Assembly: GCF_014654725.1 (NCBI RefSeq) | Contig: NZ_JACVZV010000020.1 | Location: 1 to 41,523, forward strand | DNA length: 41,523 bases | Origin: Vulcanococcus sp. Clear-D1 | GTDB taxonomy: Bacteria; Cyanobacteriota; Cyanobacteriia; PCC-6307; Cyanobiaceae | Direction: 5' to 3' | Shown here: one piece after another, positions 17,178 to 24,757 of the stretch | How the letters are laid out: each line of letters starts with the position of its first letter | Numbering within the stretch: position 1 is the first letter of the stretch | The notes under the pieces: generated by a model | Databases searched by the model: none | What the model saw: the letters and a program-made list of their open reading frames with translations, nothing else | Told to the model about the DNA's origin: nothing | Program-made: the position numbers and the translations under genes

Positions 17178-17264
17178 ACTCATGGTCGTTGGTCTTGCTG
17201 CACCGTTGGAAGGTCCGCACCAGCGATCGGCTCATCCCGCAGCCGCGGCGGGTCGTGCCATGGG
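17178..17264 (-). repeat. TA-island repeat, copy C
   Basis: 87 bp collinear with copies A and D from ACTCATGGTC onward: GGTCCGCACCAG, CGGCTCA, CAGCCGCGGCGGG and CCATGG at the end, about 75% identical by eye. It occupies the gap between the solo MNT gene and the FitAB-type module. Confidence 0.65.
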
Positions 17265-17349
17265 AGAAGGCGGCGTAGCTGCTCATAGAAGGCAAAGTGC
17301 TGTCACAATGCATTCAGCTCATTGTTTGCGGATCTGGAGGCTTGGGCTG

Positions 17350-17775
17350 ATGGCCACGCTGACCCTGCGCAATGTGCCAGACGACCTGGTGGCTCGCCTT
17401 AAGGAGCGCGCCAAGCGGCACCGTCGCAGTCTCAACAACGAAACCATCGCTGCCCTGGAGTTGGCGGATGCGGCGGAAGCTTCCCCCGCAGGCTCTGGCG
17501 GCATGCCACAACCGGTGCCCCCGTTGGTGGACCGGGAGGCAGCGCTAGCCAAGATTCGTGCTATTCAAGCCCGCTTTCCAGGGACTGCACGCGCCGCGCA
17601 GGTCGACCCACGCACTCCGGAAGAGATTCAGGCCGAACTCGACCGCTTTGCTGAACTCCGCAGCCACTTCAAGGGCCCACCGGTGACGACTGAGGAGATC
17701 ATTGCGGCGATCGAGAGAGAGAGCCATCCACGTGAGCTTGAACCATTGATCCCTTTGCAGCAGCCCCAGTCTTGA
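17350..17775 (+). CDS. FitA-like ribbon-helix-helix antitoxin
   Basis: 141 residues from the ATG at 17350. The N-terminal ATLTLRNVPDDLVARLKERA and HRRSLNNETIAALE form a ribbon-helix-helix DNA-binding domain of the FitA/Arc type. A long, charged C-terminal tail follows (VDPRTPEEIQAELDRFAELR). FitA proteins are usually about 80-90 residues, so the tail of roughly 60 extra residues is unusual. The stop overlaps the next start (TTGA at 17772-17775), giving strong translational coupling with the PIN toxin. Confidence 0.83.
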   Translation: MATLTLRNVPDDLVARLKERAKRHRRSLNNETIAALELADAAEASPAGSGGMPQPVPPLVDREAALAKIRAIQARFPGTARAAQVDPRTPEEIQAELDRFAELRSHFKGPPVTTEEIIAAIERESHPRELEPLIPLQQPQS

Positions 17776-18167
17776 CCGTTGTTGTTGACACCAATGTGCT
17801 GATCGAGCTGTTTCTGCCAAGCTCTAATGCTGAGGCTGTGGCGTGTTGGTGGATTGCAGATGCCGATTGGAGGCTCCCGCGGTTATGGGTTTGCGAGTTT
17901 CGCCATATTCACTTGAAATACCTGAGGGCGGGACTGCTGAATCTTGATCAGGCACTTCTCCATCTCCGTGATGCGGAAGAGCGGTTTCTGCCTCAAACCA
18001 GCAACATCGGGAGTGCGGATGTCCTTCAGTTGGCTCATGCCCACGGGTGCTCCAGCTACGACGCTGAATTCGTGCTGCTTGCCAAGCAACTGGAGTGCCC
18101 ACTCCTGACGTTTGATCGAAAGCTGTTGGAGCTGTTTCCGGATGTGGCTGTGAAACCAGAGTCATAA
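17772..18167 (+). CDS. PIN-domain toxin (VapC/FitB type)
   Basis: 131 residues from a TTG that overlaps the antitoxin stop. PIN acidic residues are seen in VVVDTNVLIELFLP, WVCEFRHIHLKYL (Glu) and GCSSYDAEFVLLAKQLECPL followed by LLTFDRKLLELFP (Asp residues). The SSYDAEFVLLA motif is typical of PIN toxins that accompany RHH antitoxins. The gene is intact, and repeat copy D follows 11 bases later. Confidence 0.87.
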   Translation: MTVVVDTNVLIELFLPSSNAEAVACWWIADADWRLPRLWVCEFRHIHLKYLRAGLLNLDQALLHLRDAEERFLPQTSNIGSADVLQLAHAHGCSSYDAEFVLLAKQLECPLLTFDRKLLELFPDVAVKPES

Positions 18168-18178
18168 CCGCGGTGTCA

Positions 18179-18310
18179 CATCTGGTGGACTGCTCACCCT
18201 CTCGGGGATCCACTCATGGTCACAGGCCTTGATGCTTTCCCTTGCGGTCCGCACCAGTCATCGGCTCACCACACAGCCGCGGCGGGCCGTGTCATGGAAG
18301 CGGCTTGGAC
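18179..18310 (-). repeat. TA-island repeat, copy D
   Basis: 132 bp nearly collinear with copy A; the two are the least diverged pair. It lies directly after the PIN toxin gene and 115 bases before hicB. Read on the minus strand it also resembles a short coding stretch but contains a stop, so any ancestral reading frame is gone. Confidence 0.75.
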
Positions 18311-18425
18311 CCTCCCAGCGTGCCCACTGCGTCGAAGGCGGCAAGGATCAGGCCGGGCGGAGCCAGCCCAATGGCTGCTTGTTAACGGTGGGCGCCGATA
18401 GGGTGAAGACGCTGCCGAGCCATGG

Positions 18426-18623
18426 ATGTCGTACCGCATACGCCTGCTCGAAACCGATGAGGGTTGGTCAGTGAGCTGCCTTGATCTGCCCGGCTGTCAC
18501 TCCCAGGGCGACACCCGCGATGAAGCTCTGGCGAACATTCGCGAGGCCATCCAGCTCTGGCTGGAGGTCGAGGCTGAAGAGGCCGGCGTGAAAACCGTGG
18601 AGACCCTGGAGCTGGCTGTCTGA
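18426..18623 (+). CDS. hicB: HicB-family antitoxin
   Basis: 65 residues: MSYRIRLLETDEGWSVSCLD, then LPGCHSQGDTRDEALANIRE, the partial RNase-H-like fold of HicB. The protein ends soon after AIQLWLEVEAEE, so it is the short form without a DNA-binding domain. Its stop overlaps the hicA start (TGATG at 18621-18625). The order hicB-hicA is reversed relative to the commonest arrangement but well known. Confidence 0.9.
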   Translation: MSYRIRLLETDEGWSVSCLDLPGCHSQGDTRDEALANIREAIQLWLEVEAEEAGVKTVETLELAV

Positions 18624-18835
18624 TGCCGCGGCTGCCAGGTGTCAGTCAAAAAGACGCCGTAAGGGTCTTCCAGAAACTCGGCTACCGCGTGGTGCGCGAG
18701 TCGGGCCACCTGATCATGAGCAACGGAGAGCGTCGATTGGTGATCCCACGTCATGACCCGATCAACGCCATCACCATGGGCGCGATCGCTTGCGATGCAG
18801 GTGTGACCCCTCAGCAATTCCGCGATCTGCTCTGA
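18623..18835 (+). CDS. hicA: HicA-family mRNA interferase toxin
   Basis: 70 residues with the double-stranded RNA-binding-like fold of HicA: SQKDAVRVFQKLGYRVVRES, then GHLIMSNGERRLVIPRHDPI. The catalytic His lies in ESGHLIM. It ends GVTPQQFRDLL, as usual for the family. The gene is intact and immediately follows its antitoxin. Confidence 0.92.
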   Translation: MPRLPGVSQKDAVRVFQKLGYRVVRESGHLIMSNGERRLVIPRHDPINAITMGAIACDAGVTPQQFRDLL

Positions 18836-19221
18836 GCACCAACCCCGGAACCCCACAAGGTTTTGAGAAGGGTCCAGCCCTCAAGAGTGAGTGACATTGA
18901 GGCGAGGCAGAGAACCTTTGAGGGTTCCGGCGGTGACAGACCAGGCTCGAGTCTTGACTCAGCCGCAATCTGCCCCAATCCCAGACAATGGGCGCTGAAT
19001 CTGTAACGCGCTCCAGTATCTGAGGCGAGACCGGTACCACCGATCCTTTTCGGTCGTGGCCCAGCGGCAAGAGCCTCCCTGGGAGAGATGGATCGCCCTG
19101 CCCGTATTTGAGCGTGTTCTTGTCGGCGCACCAGGATGAGCGTAAGCAATGGGCGCAGGGCGGCACAAGCTCTTCTGGGCAAAAACAGGGGACCTTCTTA
19201 CAGTTGGCTTGAGATTGATGC
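18836..19221. other. 386-base gap after hicBA, no gene supported
   Basis: Minus-strand frames are open here but encode Arg/Pro-rich text without family resemblance. A small inverted repeat, GAACCTTTGAGGGTTC, lies near 18918-18933. There is no T-run, so it is not a good terminator. The promoter of the next gene probably lies near 19180-19220. Confidence 0.35.
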
Positions 19222-19671
19222 ATGACTGGTATGGATCTTCCTGTCAGACCTGGCGCTGATGTTTGGTATGTGTGGCGCGATGGCGATGGAATCAGTCGTC
19301 AGAAGAAGGTCCAATTTGCTGATTTCGAGTTGACCACCTTCATTGAGGGAATGACAAGCATCTGGAAGTCAGATGCTTCGCCAAATCCAACCAAAGTTTT
19401 CTTTCTGACGCTCGTTCCTGGCGTGGATTACGGCTGGCATGAAAATCCAGCACCACAATGGATTGTGCCAATCAGTGGCCGTTGGTTCGTCGAAACCATG
19501 GATGGCGCTCGAGTCGAGATGGGGCCTGGCGAGCTTTCCTTCGGTGCTGATCAGAATTGCCGATTAATGGGTGAAGCCAAAGGTCATCGATCCGGAGCGG
19601 TCGGACCAGAAGAAGCAGTCCTGATGTTGATTCAAGTGGAATCAGATCCATTCGCCGAGCGCAGTCTCTGA
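19222..19671 (+). CDS. Small cupin-like protein
   Basis: 149 residues from the ATG at 19222. The second half reads VPGVDYGWHENPAPQWIVPI, then SGRWFVETMDGARVEMGPGE, a single RmlC-like cupin with an incomplete metal site: one His in the first motif and no obvious Glu. No signal peptide. It resembles uncharacterised cyanobacterial proteins rather than a named enzyme. It stands alone between the HicBA module and a small membrane protein. Confidence 0.72.
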   Translation: MTGMDLPVRPGADVWYVWRDGDGISRQKKVQFADFELTTFIEGMTSIWKSDASPNPTKVFFLTLVPGVDYGWHENPAPQWIVPISGRWFVETMDGARVEMGPGELSFGADQNCRLMGEAKGHRSGAVGPEEAVLMLIQVESDPFAERSL

Positions 19672-19722
19672 GATCAGCCCGCCGGACACGGAACCCTATG
19701 GCGCAGTTCATTGATGCACGCC

Positions 19723-20073
19723 ATGGATTCCCGCCGGCTGGTGGTCTGGATCTCCACCGGGATCCTGGGGTTCCAGGGCGCCACCTTGGCGTTCGACCTG
19801 CTCAACTGCACCGCCTTGAGCTGGCTGCATGTGCGCATGAACGGGCTGCCCGCGATCGAGCGGCGGGTGGACGAGCCAGGCAGTTCCGGTGACGTGGTTG
19901 ATCCCGATGCACCGCCGCAACCTGCCGGCGGTTCCACTCCAGAGCACCCGTTGGCGTTGTTCTGTGCCCGGCCCCAAGGCCGCATTGATGATGCGGTGAA
20001 TCAGGGGCTCAGCATCCTGGCGGGGTTGGCTCTGGGGAGCTCCGTTGGCGGGAGGGGGCAGGGCCAGCCCTGA
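19723..20073 (+). CDS. Small hypothetical protein with terminal hydrophobic segments
   Basis: 116 residues from the ATG at 19723 (MDSRRLVVWISTGILGFQGA). A hydrophobic N-terminus is followed by a proline- and acid-rich middle (PDAPPQPAGGSTPEHP), then a C-terminal hydrophobic patch (DAVNQGLSILAGLALGSS). The opposite strand is also open, but this frame has the better protein character. Family unknown. Confidence 0.42.
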   Translation: MDSRRLVVWISTGILGFQGATLAFDLLNCTALSWLHVRMNGLPAIERRVDEPGSSGDVVDPDAPPQPAGGSTPEHPLALFCARPQGRIDDAVNQGLSILAGLALGSSVGGRGQGQP

Positions 20074-20118
20074 CTGGCCATCGAGCACCAATAGCCTCCA
20101 TGACATGCCTTCTCACCA

Positions 20119-20250
20119 ATGAGTGCGACGCCCCAAAGCCAGTGGATCTGCACCCAACAAATGGCTGAGGAGCTCAGCATGCACAGCGTGACGCTGCAAC
20201 GGTTGAAATCCGCTGGCCACTTCCGAGCTGGACACCATTTCCGTAAGGCT
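20119..20250 (+). pseudogene. N-terminal fragment of a helix-turn-helix protein
   Basis: Starting MSATPQSQWICTQQMAEELS and continuing MHSVTLQRLKSAGHFRAGHH, this is an excisionase/MerR-like HTH segment. It resembles small DNA-binding proteins linked to mobile elements in cyanobacteria. Similarity ends at about FRKA, where the sequence runs into the 3' end of an oppositely oriented hsdR stub. The rest of the open frame reads Arg/Cys-rich nonsense, so the gene is truncated by a breakpoint near 20245. Confidence 0.6.
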
Positions 20251-20353
20251 TGCGGTCCTAGTTGTCTGCCGTGTTGCCTTCGTAGAGCCAGCCGTGGTTG
20301 CCGAGGTAGTCGCAGACCTCCTTCTCAAAGGCGAGTTCGAGGTGGACACTCAT
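20241..20353 (-). pseudogene. hsdR: N-terminal stub of a type I restriction enzyme R subunit (HsdR)
   Basis: From the ATG at 20351-20353 the translation is MSVHLELAFEKEVCDYLGNH, then GWLYEGNTADN, a TAG at 20258-20260, and DRK. This is the conserved beginning of HsdR (MSxHxExxFExEICxxLxxHGWLY...YDR), in which the stop replaces the usual Tyr. After DRK similarity ends abruptly at the breakpoint with the HTH fragment. The ATG overlaps the vapC stop (ATGA), so antitoxin, toxin and hsdR once formed one operon. About 97% of hsdR is missing. Confidence 0.75.
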
Positions 20354-20733
20354 GGGGCAATCACCTCCACACGGCAGCGCAAACCCGGAGCCTGCGCTGC
20401 GCGGCTGTCGGCGGTCAGCAGCGTCGCGTCGAGCTGCTCAGCCAGGGCCACATAGAGCGCGTCGTAGGCAGTGAGGTTGGTGCGCAGTTCCCAAGCGCGG
20501 GGCCATAGCAACCGGCTGGAATAGCGCCGCAAGCCGAGCTGTTGGGCGATGGACAAGGCCTGCAACGCATGCTGCTCGGGCAGTTGATCGGCGAGCACGA
20601 GTCGGCGCATCACCGAGAGCACTTCGGCGTCGATCAGATCTGGCGCCTGCAAGTTGGCATCGACCAGGCGGGCCCGGACTGCGCCGTTGAGCAGTAGGGC
20701 GTTCACGAGCACCGAGGCATCCACCACCAGCAT
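20350..20733 (-). CDS. vapC: PIN-domain toxin (VapC type)
   Basis: 127 residues: MLVVDASVLVNALLLNG (first Asp), then APDLIDAEVLSVMRRLVLAD (Asp/Glu). AYDALYVALAEQLDATLLTA carries the C-terminal acidic pair. This is the Mycobacterium-like VapC subgroup. The ATG overlaps the antitoxin stop, and its own stop overlaps the hsdR stub. The gene is intact. Confidence 0.9.
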   Translation of the reverse strand: MLVVDASVLVNALLLNGAVRARLVDANLQAPDLIDAEVLSVMRRLVLADQLPEQHALQALSIAQQLGLRRYSSRLLWPRAWELRTNLTAYDALYVALAEQLDATLLTADSRAAQAPGLRCRVEVIAP

Positions 20734-20957
20734 CAGCGTTCAACCCGGCTCTGGCGCAGCGCCTCCAGGATGGTGGCGGGCTCGATCGCAGACGAGGGCA
20801 AGGCTCCAAGCAGCTCGGCATTGTCGGCACGCCTTGCGGTTTCACTCAGCTCCTGCAGCGCAAAGGTGCTCAGCGGCACGCCAGCTCGGCTGGCCAGCTT
20901 TTCCAACCGCTCAGCAACCTCGTCGGGCACGTGGCGGATGTAGAGGGTGCGGCTCAT
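20733..20957 (-). CDS. vapB: FitA/VapB-like ribbon-helix-helix antitoxin
   Basis: 74 residues: MSRTLYIRHVPDEVAERLEK and VPLSTFALQELSETARR form an RHH DNA-binding domain. The acidic tail SAIEPATILEALRQSRVER should contact the PIN toxin. It is translationally coupled to vapC by an ATGA overlap. It is the promoter-proximal gene of the vapB-vapC-hsdR remnant operon. Confidence 0.87.
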   Translation of the reverse strand: MSRTLYIRHVPDEVAERLEKLASRAGVPLSTFALQELSETARRADNAELLGALPSSAIEPATILEALRQSRVER

Positions 20958-21230
20958 CTCTTGCTTCTGCTTGCTCGCTGCTAGCAGCCTAGATCGGAAT
21001 CAGCTCGTGGAGGGTCTTCCCTTGCATGTTCTTCCATTCCCTCCAGCCGATGACGGTACGACCGGCACTACAGGGGCGTACACCCCGTTGAGGCAGCTCA
21101 ACAAGGAGCTGCTGAAGACCACCCACTCTCATAAGCAATGGAGCGATATAGGGCGTCACGTCATCAACAGCTCAACCATTCAAAGTTTGCTTGAGAGCGC
21201 TCGCCCATCGCAGCTGGAAACAGGCCAGCA

Positions 21231-21419
21231 TTAGCAGCAAATCTGCTCCAGAACAAGACCATCTCGATCCACCAGTCGGTAGACGCGGCCAGTCACCCGC
21301 GCTTTCGCCTTGGCCGTCATGGAGGCTTTGACGTGGTTACTCCTCGACACTTCATCACGCCAGACGAGTTCACCACTGGCGCGGCTTTGAATCACGATCA
21401 CCAAAGTGCAGCGGCTCAC
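21231..21419 (-). CDS. Small basic hypothetical protein
   Basis: 62 residues: CTLVIVIQSRASGELVWRDE, then an Arg/Lys-rich middle (KASMTAKAKARVTGRVYRL), ending VDRDGLVLEQICC. The alternating hydrophobic/charged pattern and coherent reading suggest a real small protein with a compact beta fold, but I cannot name a family. The 270 bases between it and the vapB start hold nothing I can support. Confidence 0.4.
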   Translation of the reverse strand: MSRCTLVIVIQSRASGELVWRDEVSRSNHVKASMTAKAKARVTGRVYRLVDRDGLVLEQICC

Positions 21420-21604
21420 CAGTTGCGATCACACTGTCCTGGCTAGAGGCATAAATGCATCGAAATCTACCGATGATCTTCGGGATCAAGGAATTCAGTA
21501 GAAATCCATAAGAACGCCATTCAGTGATTGGCTTTCGCGGTATCAGCAGCCACAACAATCGAGCGGAAGCGCAACCACCCTCCATAGAAAAGGGCTACTC
21601 GTCC

Positions 21605-21775
21605 ATGGCCACATACACCATCACCCTCGAAAGCAGTGAAACCTTCACCTGCGCCGCAAGGATTCTGGCCGGTTCTGTGGATCAATCCGACCAATCTTTA
21701 TCACGATGATGAGCAGATCGAGCAGTGGTTCACCCTGACCTGCGTCAGCTACCCAACGGCTGGATGGGCCCGCTC
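21605..21775 (+). pseudogene. Plant-type [2Fe-2S] ferredoxin pseudogene with an internal deletion
   Basis: It begins MATYTITLESSETFTCAA, the N-terminal strand of a PetF-like ferredoxin, then jumps directly to RILAGSVDQSDQS. In intact proteins that segment follows the first three cluster cysteines. The missing part (about 30 residues, including the CxxxxCxxC ligand loop) is gone. After SDQS a one-base shift continues with HDDEQIEQWFTLTCVSYP, which carries the fourth cysteine. Without the first three ligands no cluster can bind. The join point TGCGCCGCA would lie at both ends of the lost segment, which suggests deletion between short direct repeats. Confidence 0.78.
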
Positions 21776-21933
21776 AGCTGGGGACAACAGGCTTCTTCTG
21801 GGACTACACCCCTGGCAACAAAGTGGGCGTGTGCGTGGAAGCCGTGCACCCACTGCGCCTGCGGGTGGATGACCGGATCACGGGCGCCAGTTTTGTGGTT
21901 CACCCCACTGCGGCGCAGTCATCAGGGGGCTGA
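21760..21933 (+). other. Protein-like fragment without a start codon
   Basis: A plus-strand frame reads TGFFWDYTPGNKVGVCVEAV, then HPLRLRVDDRITGASFVVHP, to a TGA at 21931-21933. It has strong protein character but no start codon. It lies between the ferredoxin remnant and the ATPase gene. I do not recognise the parent protein. It is probably another decayed piece. Confidence 0.35.
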
Positions 21934-22004
21934 GGCAGATCAGCGACAGCGTGGGTTAACGCTGAATCCTGGGGCCAACATGCCCCCCGTTGGGCTCTGA
22001 TCGG

Positions 22005-24368
22005 ATGGCCTTGCTGGAGCCCACCAACCTGCTGCTCCTGGCCTGTGCGCTGATCTACCTGTGGATCGGCGAAGCCTCAGAAGCAGGAATTCTGCTTCTG
22101 TTTGTGGCGCTGATCAGTGGGCTGGATGCCTGGCAGCAGCGGCGCAGTCGCCGGGCGCTGGAGGAATTGGCGCGGCTGGCTGCACCAGCGGTTCGGGTGG
22201 AACGTGGGGGACAGATCGTTCGGCTGGCGGCCGAACACCTCCAACCAGGCGACTGCTTGTTGCTGGAGGAGGGTGATCGGGTGGCAGCGGATGCACGGCT
22301 CATGGAGCCCGCAACCCTTTGGCTCGATGAATCCCTACTCACGGGTGAATCGCTCCCGGTGTTGCACCAGCACAGCGGTGAAGAGATCCGCGCTGGGGCC
22401 CTGGTGGCCAGCGGCCGAGGCCGTGCGCAGGTGGTGGCTACGGGCGAACACACCGCCTTGGGCCAGATCGCCACAAGCCTGCTCACGGTGCAGCCACCGT
22501 TAACGCGTCTGCAACGCCAAACCAGACGGCTGACTGCCCGCCTCACGCTTGCTGCCCTAGGGATCACCACCGCGCTGTTCGTGATCGATGGTGCCGTGAC
22601 AGGGCGTTGGGAGCAGGCCCTGCTTGCAGCCCTCGCTCTGGCATTGGCGGTTCTACCCAATGAAATCCCGGTGGTGCTGGCGCTGTTTCTGGCCCTGGGT
22701 GCGCTGAGGCTCGGGCGGATCGGGGTCTTGGCCCGCTGGCCCGCGGCGGTGGAGAGCCTTGGCAGCACAACGGTGTTGGCCGTCGATAAAACAGGCACCC
22801 TCACCCAGAACCGCATGGCGGTGGAGGCGCTGCTCACCTGGCCGGAGGCGCAGCGCTGGGAGCCGCAGCTGCCCTTGGCAGAAGCCTGGCACCCGCTGCT
22901 GGAGCTGGCCGTGTTGGCCAGCCGCGCGGATCCAGTGGATGCCATGGATGTGGCCATCCGAGGTTTGGCGGCTGAACGCCTACAGGGTGAGCACCAAGAG
23001 CACCTGCATCCCGATTGGCCGTTGGTGCGGGAGTATCCGCTCACCCCAGATCTCCTGGTGGTCTCCCAGCTGTGGACCAGCCACGACGGCGCCCGGCACG
23101 TGGCCGCCAAGGGTGCGCCCGAGGCCATTGCTCAGCTTTGCCACCTCGATCAAGAAGCCTCAGCTCGGCTCCTGCAAGCCGCAACCGCCTTGGCCCACGA
23201 TGGTCTGCGGGTGCTCGCAGTTGCCGCTGGCCTCGATGGCGCGCCCCTCCATCCCGAGCTCGCAGGGGTAGACCCTCAGCGCCCGCCCGAGCAGGTGCAT
23301 GACTTTCTGTTTGAGCCCATTGGCCTGATCGGCCTGGCCGACCCGATTCGACCTGAGGTTCCCGCTGCGATCGCGCGTGCCCAGGCAGCAGGGGTGCAGG
23401 TGGTGATGATCAGCGGCGATGCGCCAGCCACGGCGCGATCCATCGCTGATCAAGCGGGATTGCCTCCCGGTGAGCCGATTTGTGGTGCGGAGCTGGAGCA
23501 CCTCGATCCCGCACAACTGATGGATCGCATCGGCGCCACTACGGTGTTTGCCCGGGTGATGCCACAGCAAAAGTTGCGGCTGGTGCAGGCGCTCCAGGCC
23601 CGAGGCGAGGTGGTGGCCATGGGCGGTGATGGCGTCAATGACGCCCCTGCCCTCAAAGCAGCCGACATCGGTGTGGCCATGGGTGAGCGCGGCACAGCTG
23701 TAGCCCGGGAAGCGGCCGATCTGGTACTGCTACGCGACGACTTTTCGGCCCTGGTGGAAGCGTTGGCCATCGGCCGGCGCATCGAGGCGAATCTGCACCG
23801 CGCCCTTGGCTACACGCTTGCCATTCATCTGCCGATCGCGGGGCTGAGCCTGCTGCCGTTGCTCATCCCTCAGCTGCCACTGGTGCTCTTACCGGTGCAC
23901 ATCGCCTTGCTGCATCTGGTGATTGATCCGGCCTGCACGGTGGTGTTTGAGGCACTGCCGGCACCTGCTCGGCTGATGCAGCAACCGCCTCGCCCACCAG
24001 ATGCACCGCTCTTTGGCGTGCAGACCTGGCATCGAGCCTTACAGCAAGGCGGTGTGTTGAGCGCGTTGATGATGGGGCCACTGCTCTGGCCTGATCTCGC
24101 GATCGAGCAGCAACGCGGTTGGGTGCTGCTGTTGCTGTTGCTCGGCGGTAGTGCACTCGTGTGGATCAATGGCGATCGTCACAGCCGGATCACCCGCTGG
24201 GGGGCGCTCATTGGCGTTGGCCTCTGGCTAGTGGTGCAGCTGATTCCTGGCCTTGCATCCCTACTGGAGATCTCAGCACTGTCCTCTGCCCATGCCGCGG
24301 GCGTGATCGGGCTCATGGCGGCGGGCCTGCTGGTGACGGGGCGGCGCAGTGTTGCTGCATCTCCCTGA
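22005..24368 (+). CDS. P2-type cation-transporting ATPase, N-terminal domain apparently split off by a frameshift
   Basis: 787 residues from the ATG at 22005. The P-type ATPase motifs are in order: LTGES (residues 112-116), the membrane motif PNEIP (218-222), phosphorylation site DKTGTLT (Asp 261), AAKGAPEA in the N domain, and GDGVNDAPALK. PNEIP in place of PEGLP and the overall size place it in the P2 group (Ca/Mn/Mg or monovalent cations); the ion is uncertain. P2 pumps normally begin with a cytoplasmic N domain. Here such text (GAEADQRQRGLTLNPGANMP, then PVGL) ends at a TGA at about 21998-22000, in another frame just upstream. The core enzyme is complete. Confidence 0.83.
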   Translation: MALLEPTNLLLLACALIYLWIGEASEAGILLLFVALISGLDAWQQRRSRRALEELARLAAPAVRVERGGQIVRLAAEHLQPGDCLLLEEGDRVAADARLMEPATLWLDESLLTGESLPVLHQHSGEEIRAGALVASGRGRAQVVATGEHTALGQIATSLLTVQPPLTRLQRQTRRLTARLTLAALGITTALFVIDGAVTGRWEQALLAALALALAVLPNEIPVVLALFLALGALRLGRIGVLARWPAAVESLGSTTVLAVDKTGTLTQNRMAVEALLTWPEAQRWEPQLPLAEAWHPLLELAVLASRADPVDAMDVAIRGLAAERLQGEHQEHLHPDWPLVREYPLTPDLLVVSQLWTSHDGARHVAAKGAPEAIAQLCHLDQEASARLLQAATALAHDGLRVLAVAAGLDGAPLHPELAGVDPQRPPEQVHDFLFEPIGLIGLADPIRPEVPAAIARAQAAGVQVVMISGDAPATARSIADQAGLPPGEPICGAELEHLDPAQLMDRIGATTVFARVMPQQKLRLVQALQARGEVVAMGGDGVNDAPALKAADIGVAMGERGTAVAREAADLVLLRDDFSALVEALAIGRRIEANLHRALGYTLAIHLPIAGLSLLPLLIPQLPLVLLPVHIALLHLVIDPACTVVFEALPAPARLMQQPPRPPDAPLFGVQTWHRALQQGGVLSALMMGPLLWPDLAIEQQRGWVLLLLLLGGSALVWINGDRHSRITRWGALIGVGLWLVVQLIPGLASLLEISALSSAHAAGVIGLMAAGLLVTGRRSVAASP

Positions 24369-24732
24369 GGAGCGCATCAGCCTCTCTGGCCAGACGAGCA
24401 CCTTGCGGGGTGAACCATCGGAATCCGCTGGGGTTTGTATAGAGCACTGGCTTGGTGTTCTGCAGCTGAACCTCAGCCTGTTGCCGGCAGCGGATGTAGG
24501 CCCCGAAATCCAGCTGGCTCTCCGATGCGGAATCCTCCGCCGTTGCGCTGGCTTCCTGTTGCGGGCAGAGCTTCAGCCGCAGCTCATGCAGCACAACCAC
24601 TTCATCCTTCATGGCACGCCGCACGAGTTGATCGCGCTGGTCGTTGAGGGCCTGGCAGTCCAAAGCCCTGGCAGCGGCCTGGGACAGCAGCGCCAACCCC
24701 AACAACAGAGTCGCTCGCACACTTGTATACAT
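24313..24732 (-). CDS. Small secreted Cys-containing hypothetical protein
   Basis: From the ATG at 24730-24732 it encodes 139 residues. A signal peptide (MYTSVRATLLLGLALLSQAAARA) precedes a helical, charged mature part with three Cys (LDCQALNDQRDQLVRRAMKD, LKLCPQQ, YIRCRQQAEVQ). NPSGFRWFTPQGARLAREAD lies near the C-terminus. The open frame continues upstream to 24885 without support. Its last 56 bases overlap the convergent ATPase gene. It is probably periplasmic; function unknown. Confidence 0.62.
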   Translation of the reverse strand: MYTSVRATLLLGLALLSQAAARALDCQALNDQRDQLVRRAMKDEVVVLHELRLKLCPQQEASATAEDSASESQLDFGAYIRCRQQAEVQLQNTKPVLYTNPSGFRWFTPQGARLAREADALLREMQQHCAAPSPAGPPP

Positions 24733-24757
24733 TGCGATCAGGTCTCGATCCAGCTCC

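Noticed and set aside
15717-18310. Interpretation of the TA-island repeats as integron attC sites
   Set aside because: I could not find the paired GTTRRRY / RYYYAAC core sites or an integrase gene, and one copy is inverted. The cassette-like placement is kept only as a question.
22055-23128. 357-codon minus-strand open frame inside the ATPase gene
   Set aside because: It is antisense to a protein with all P-type ATPase motifs; its Ser/Arg/Ala-rich text is a typical GC-rich shadow.
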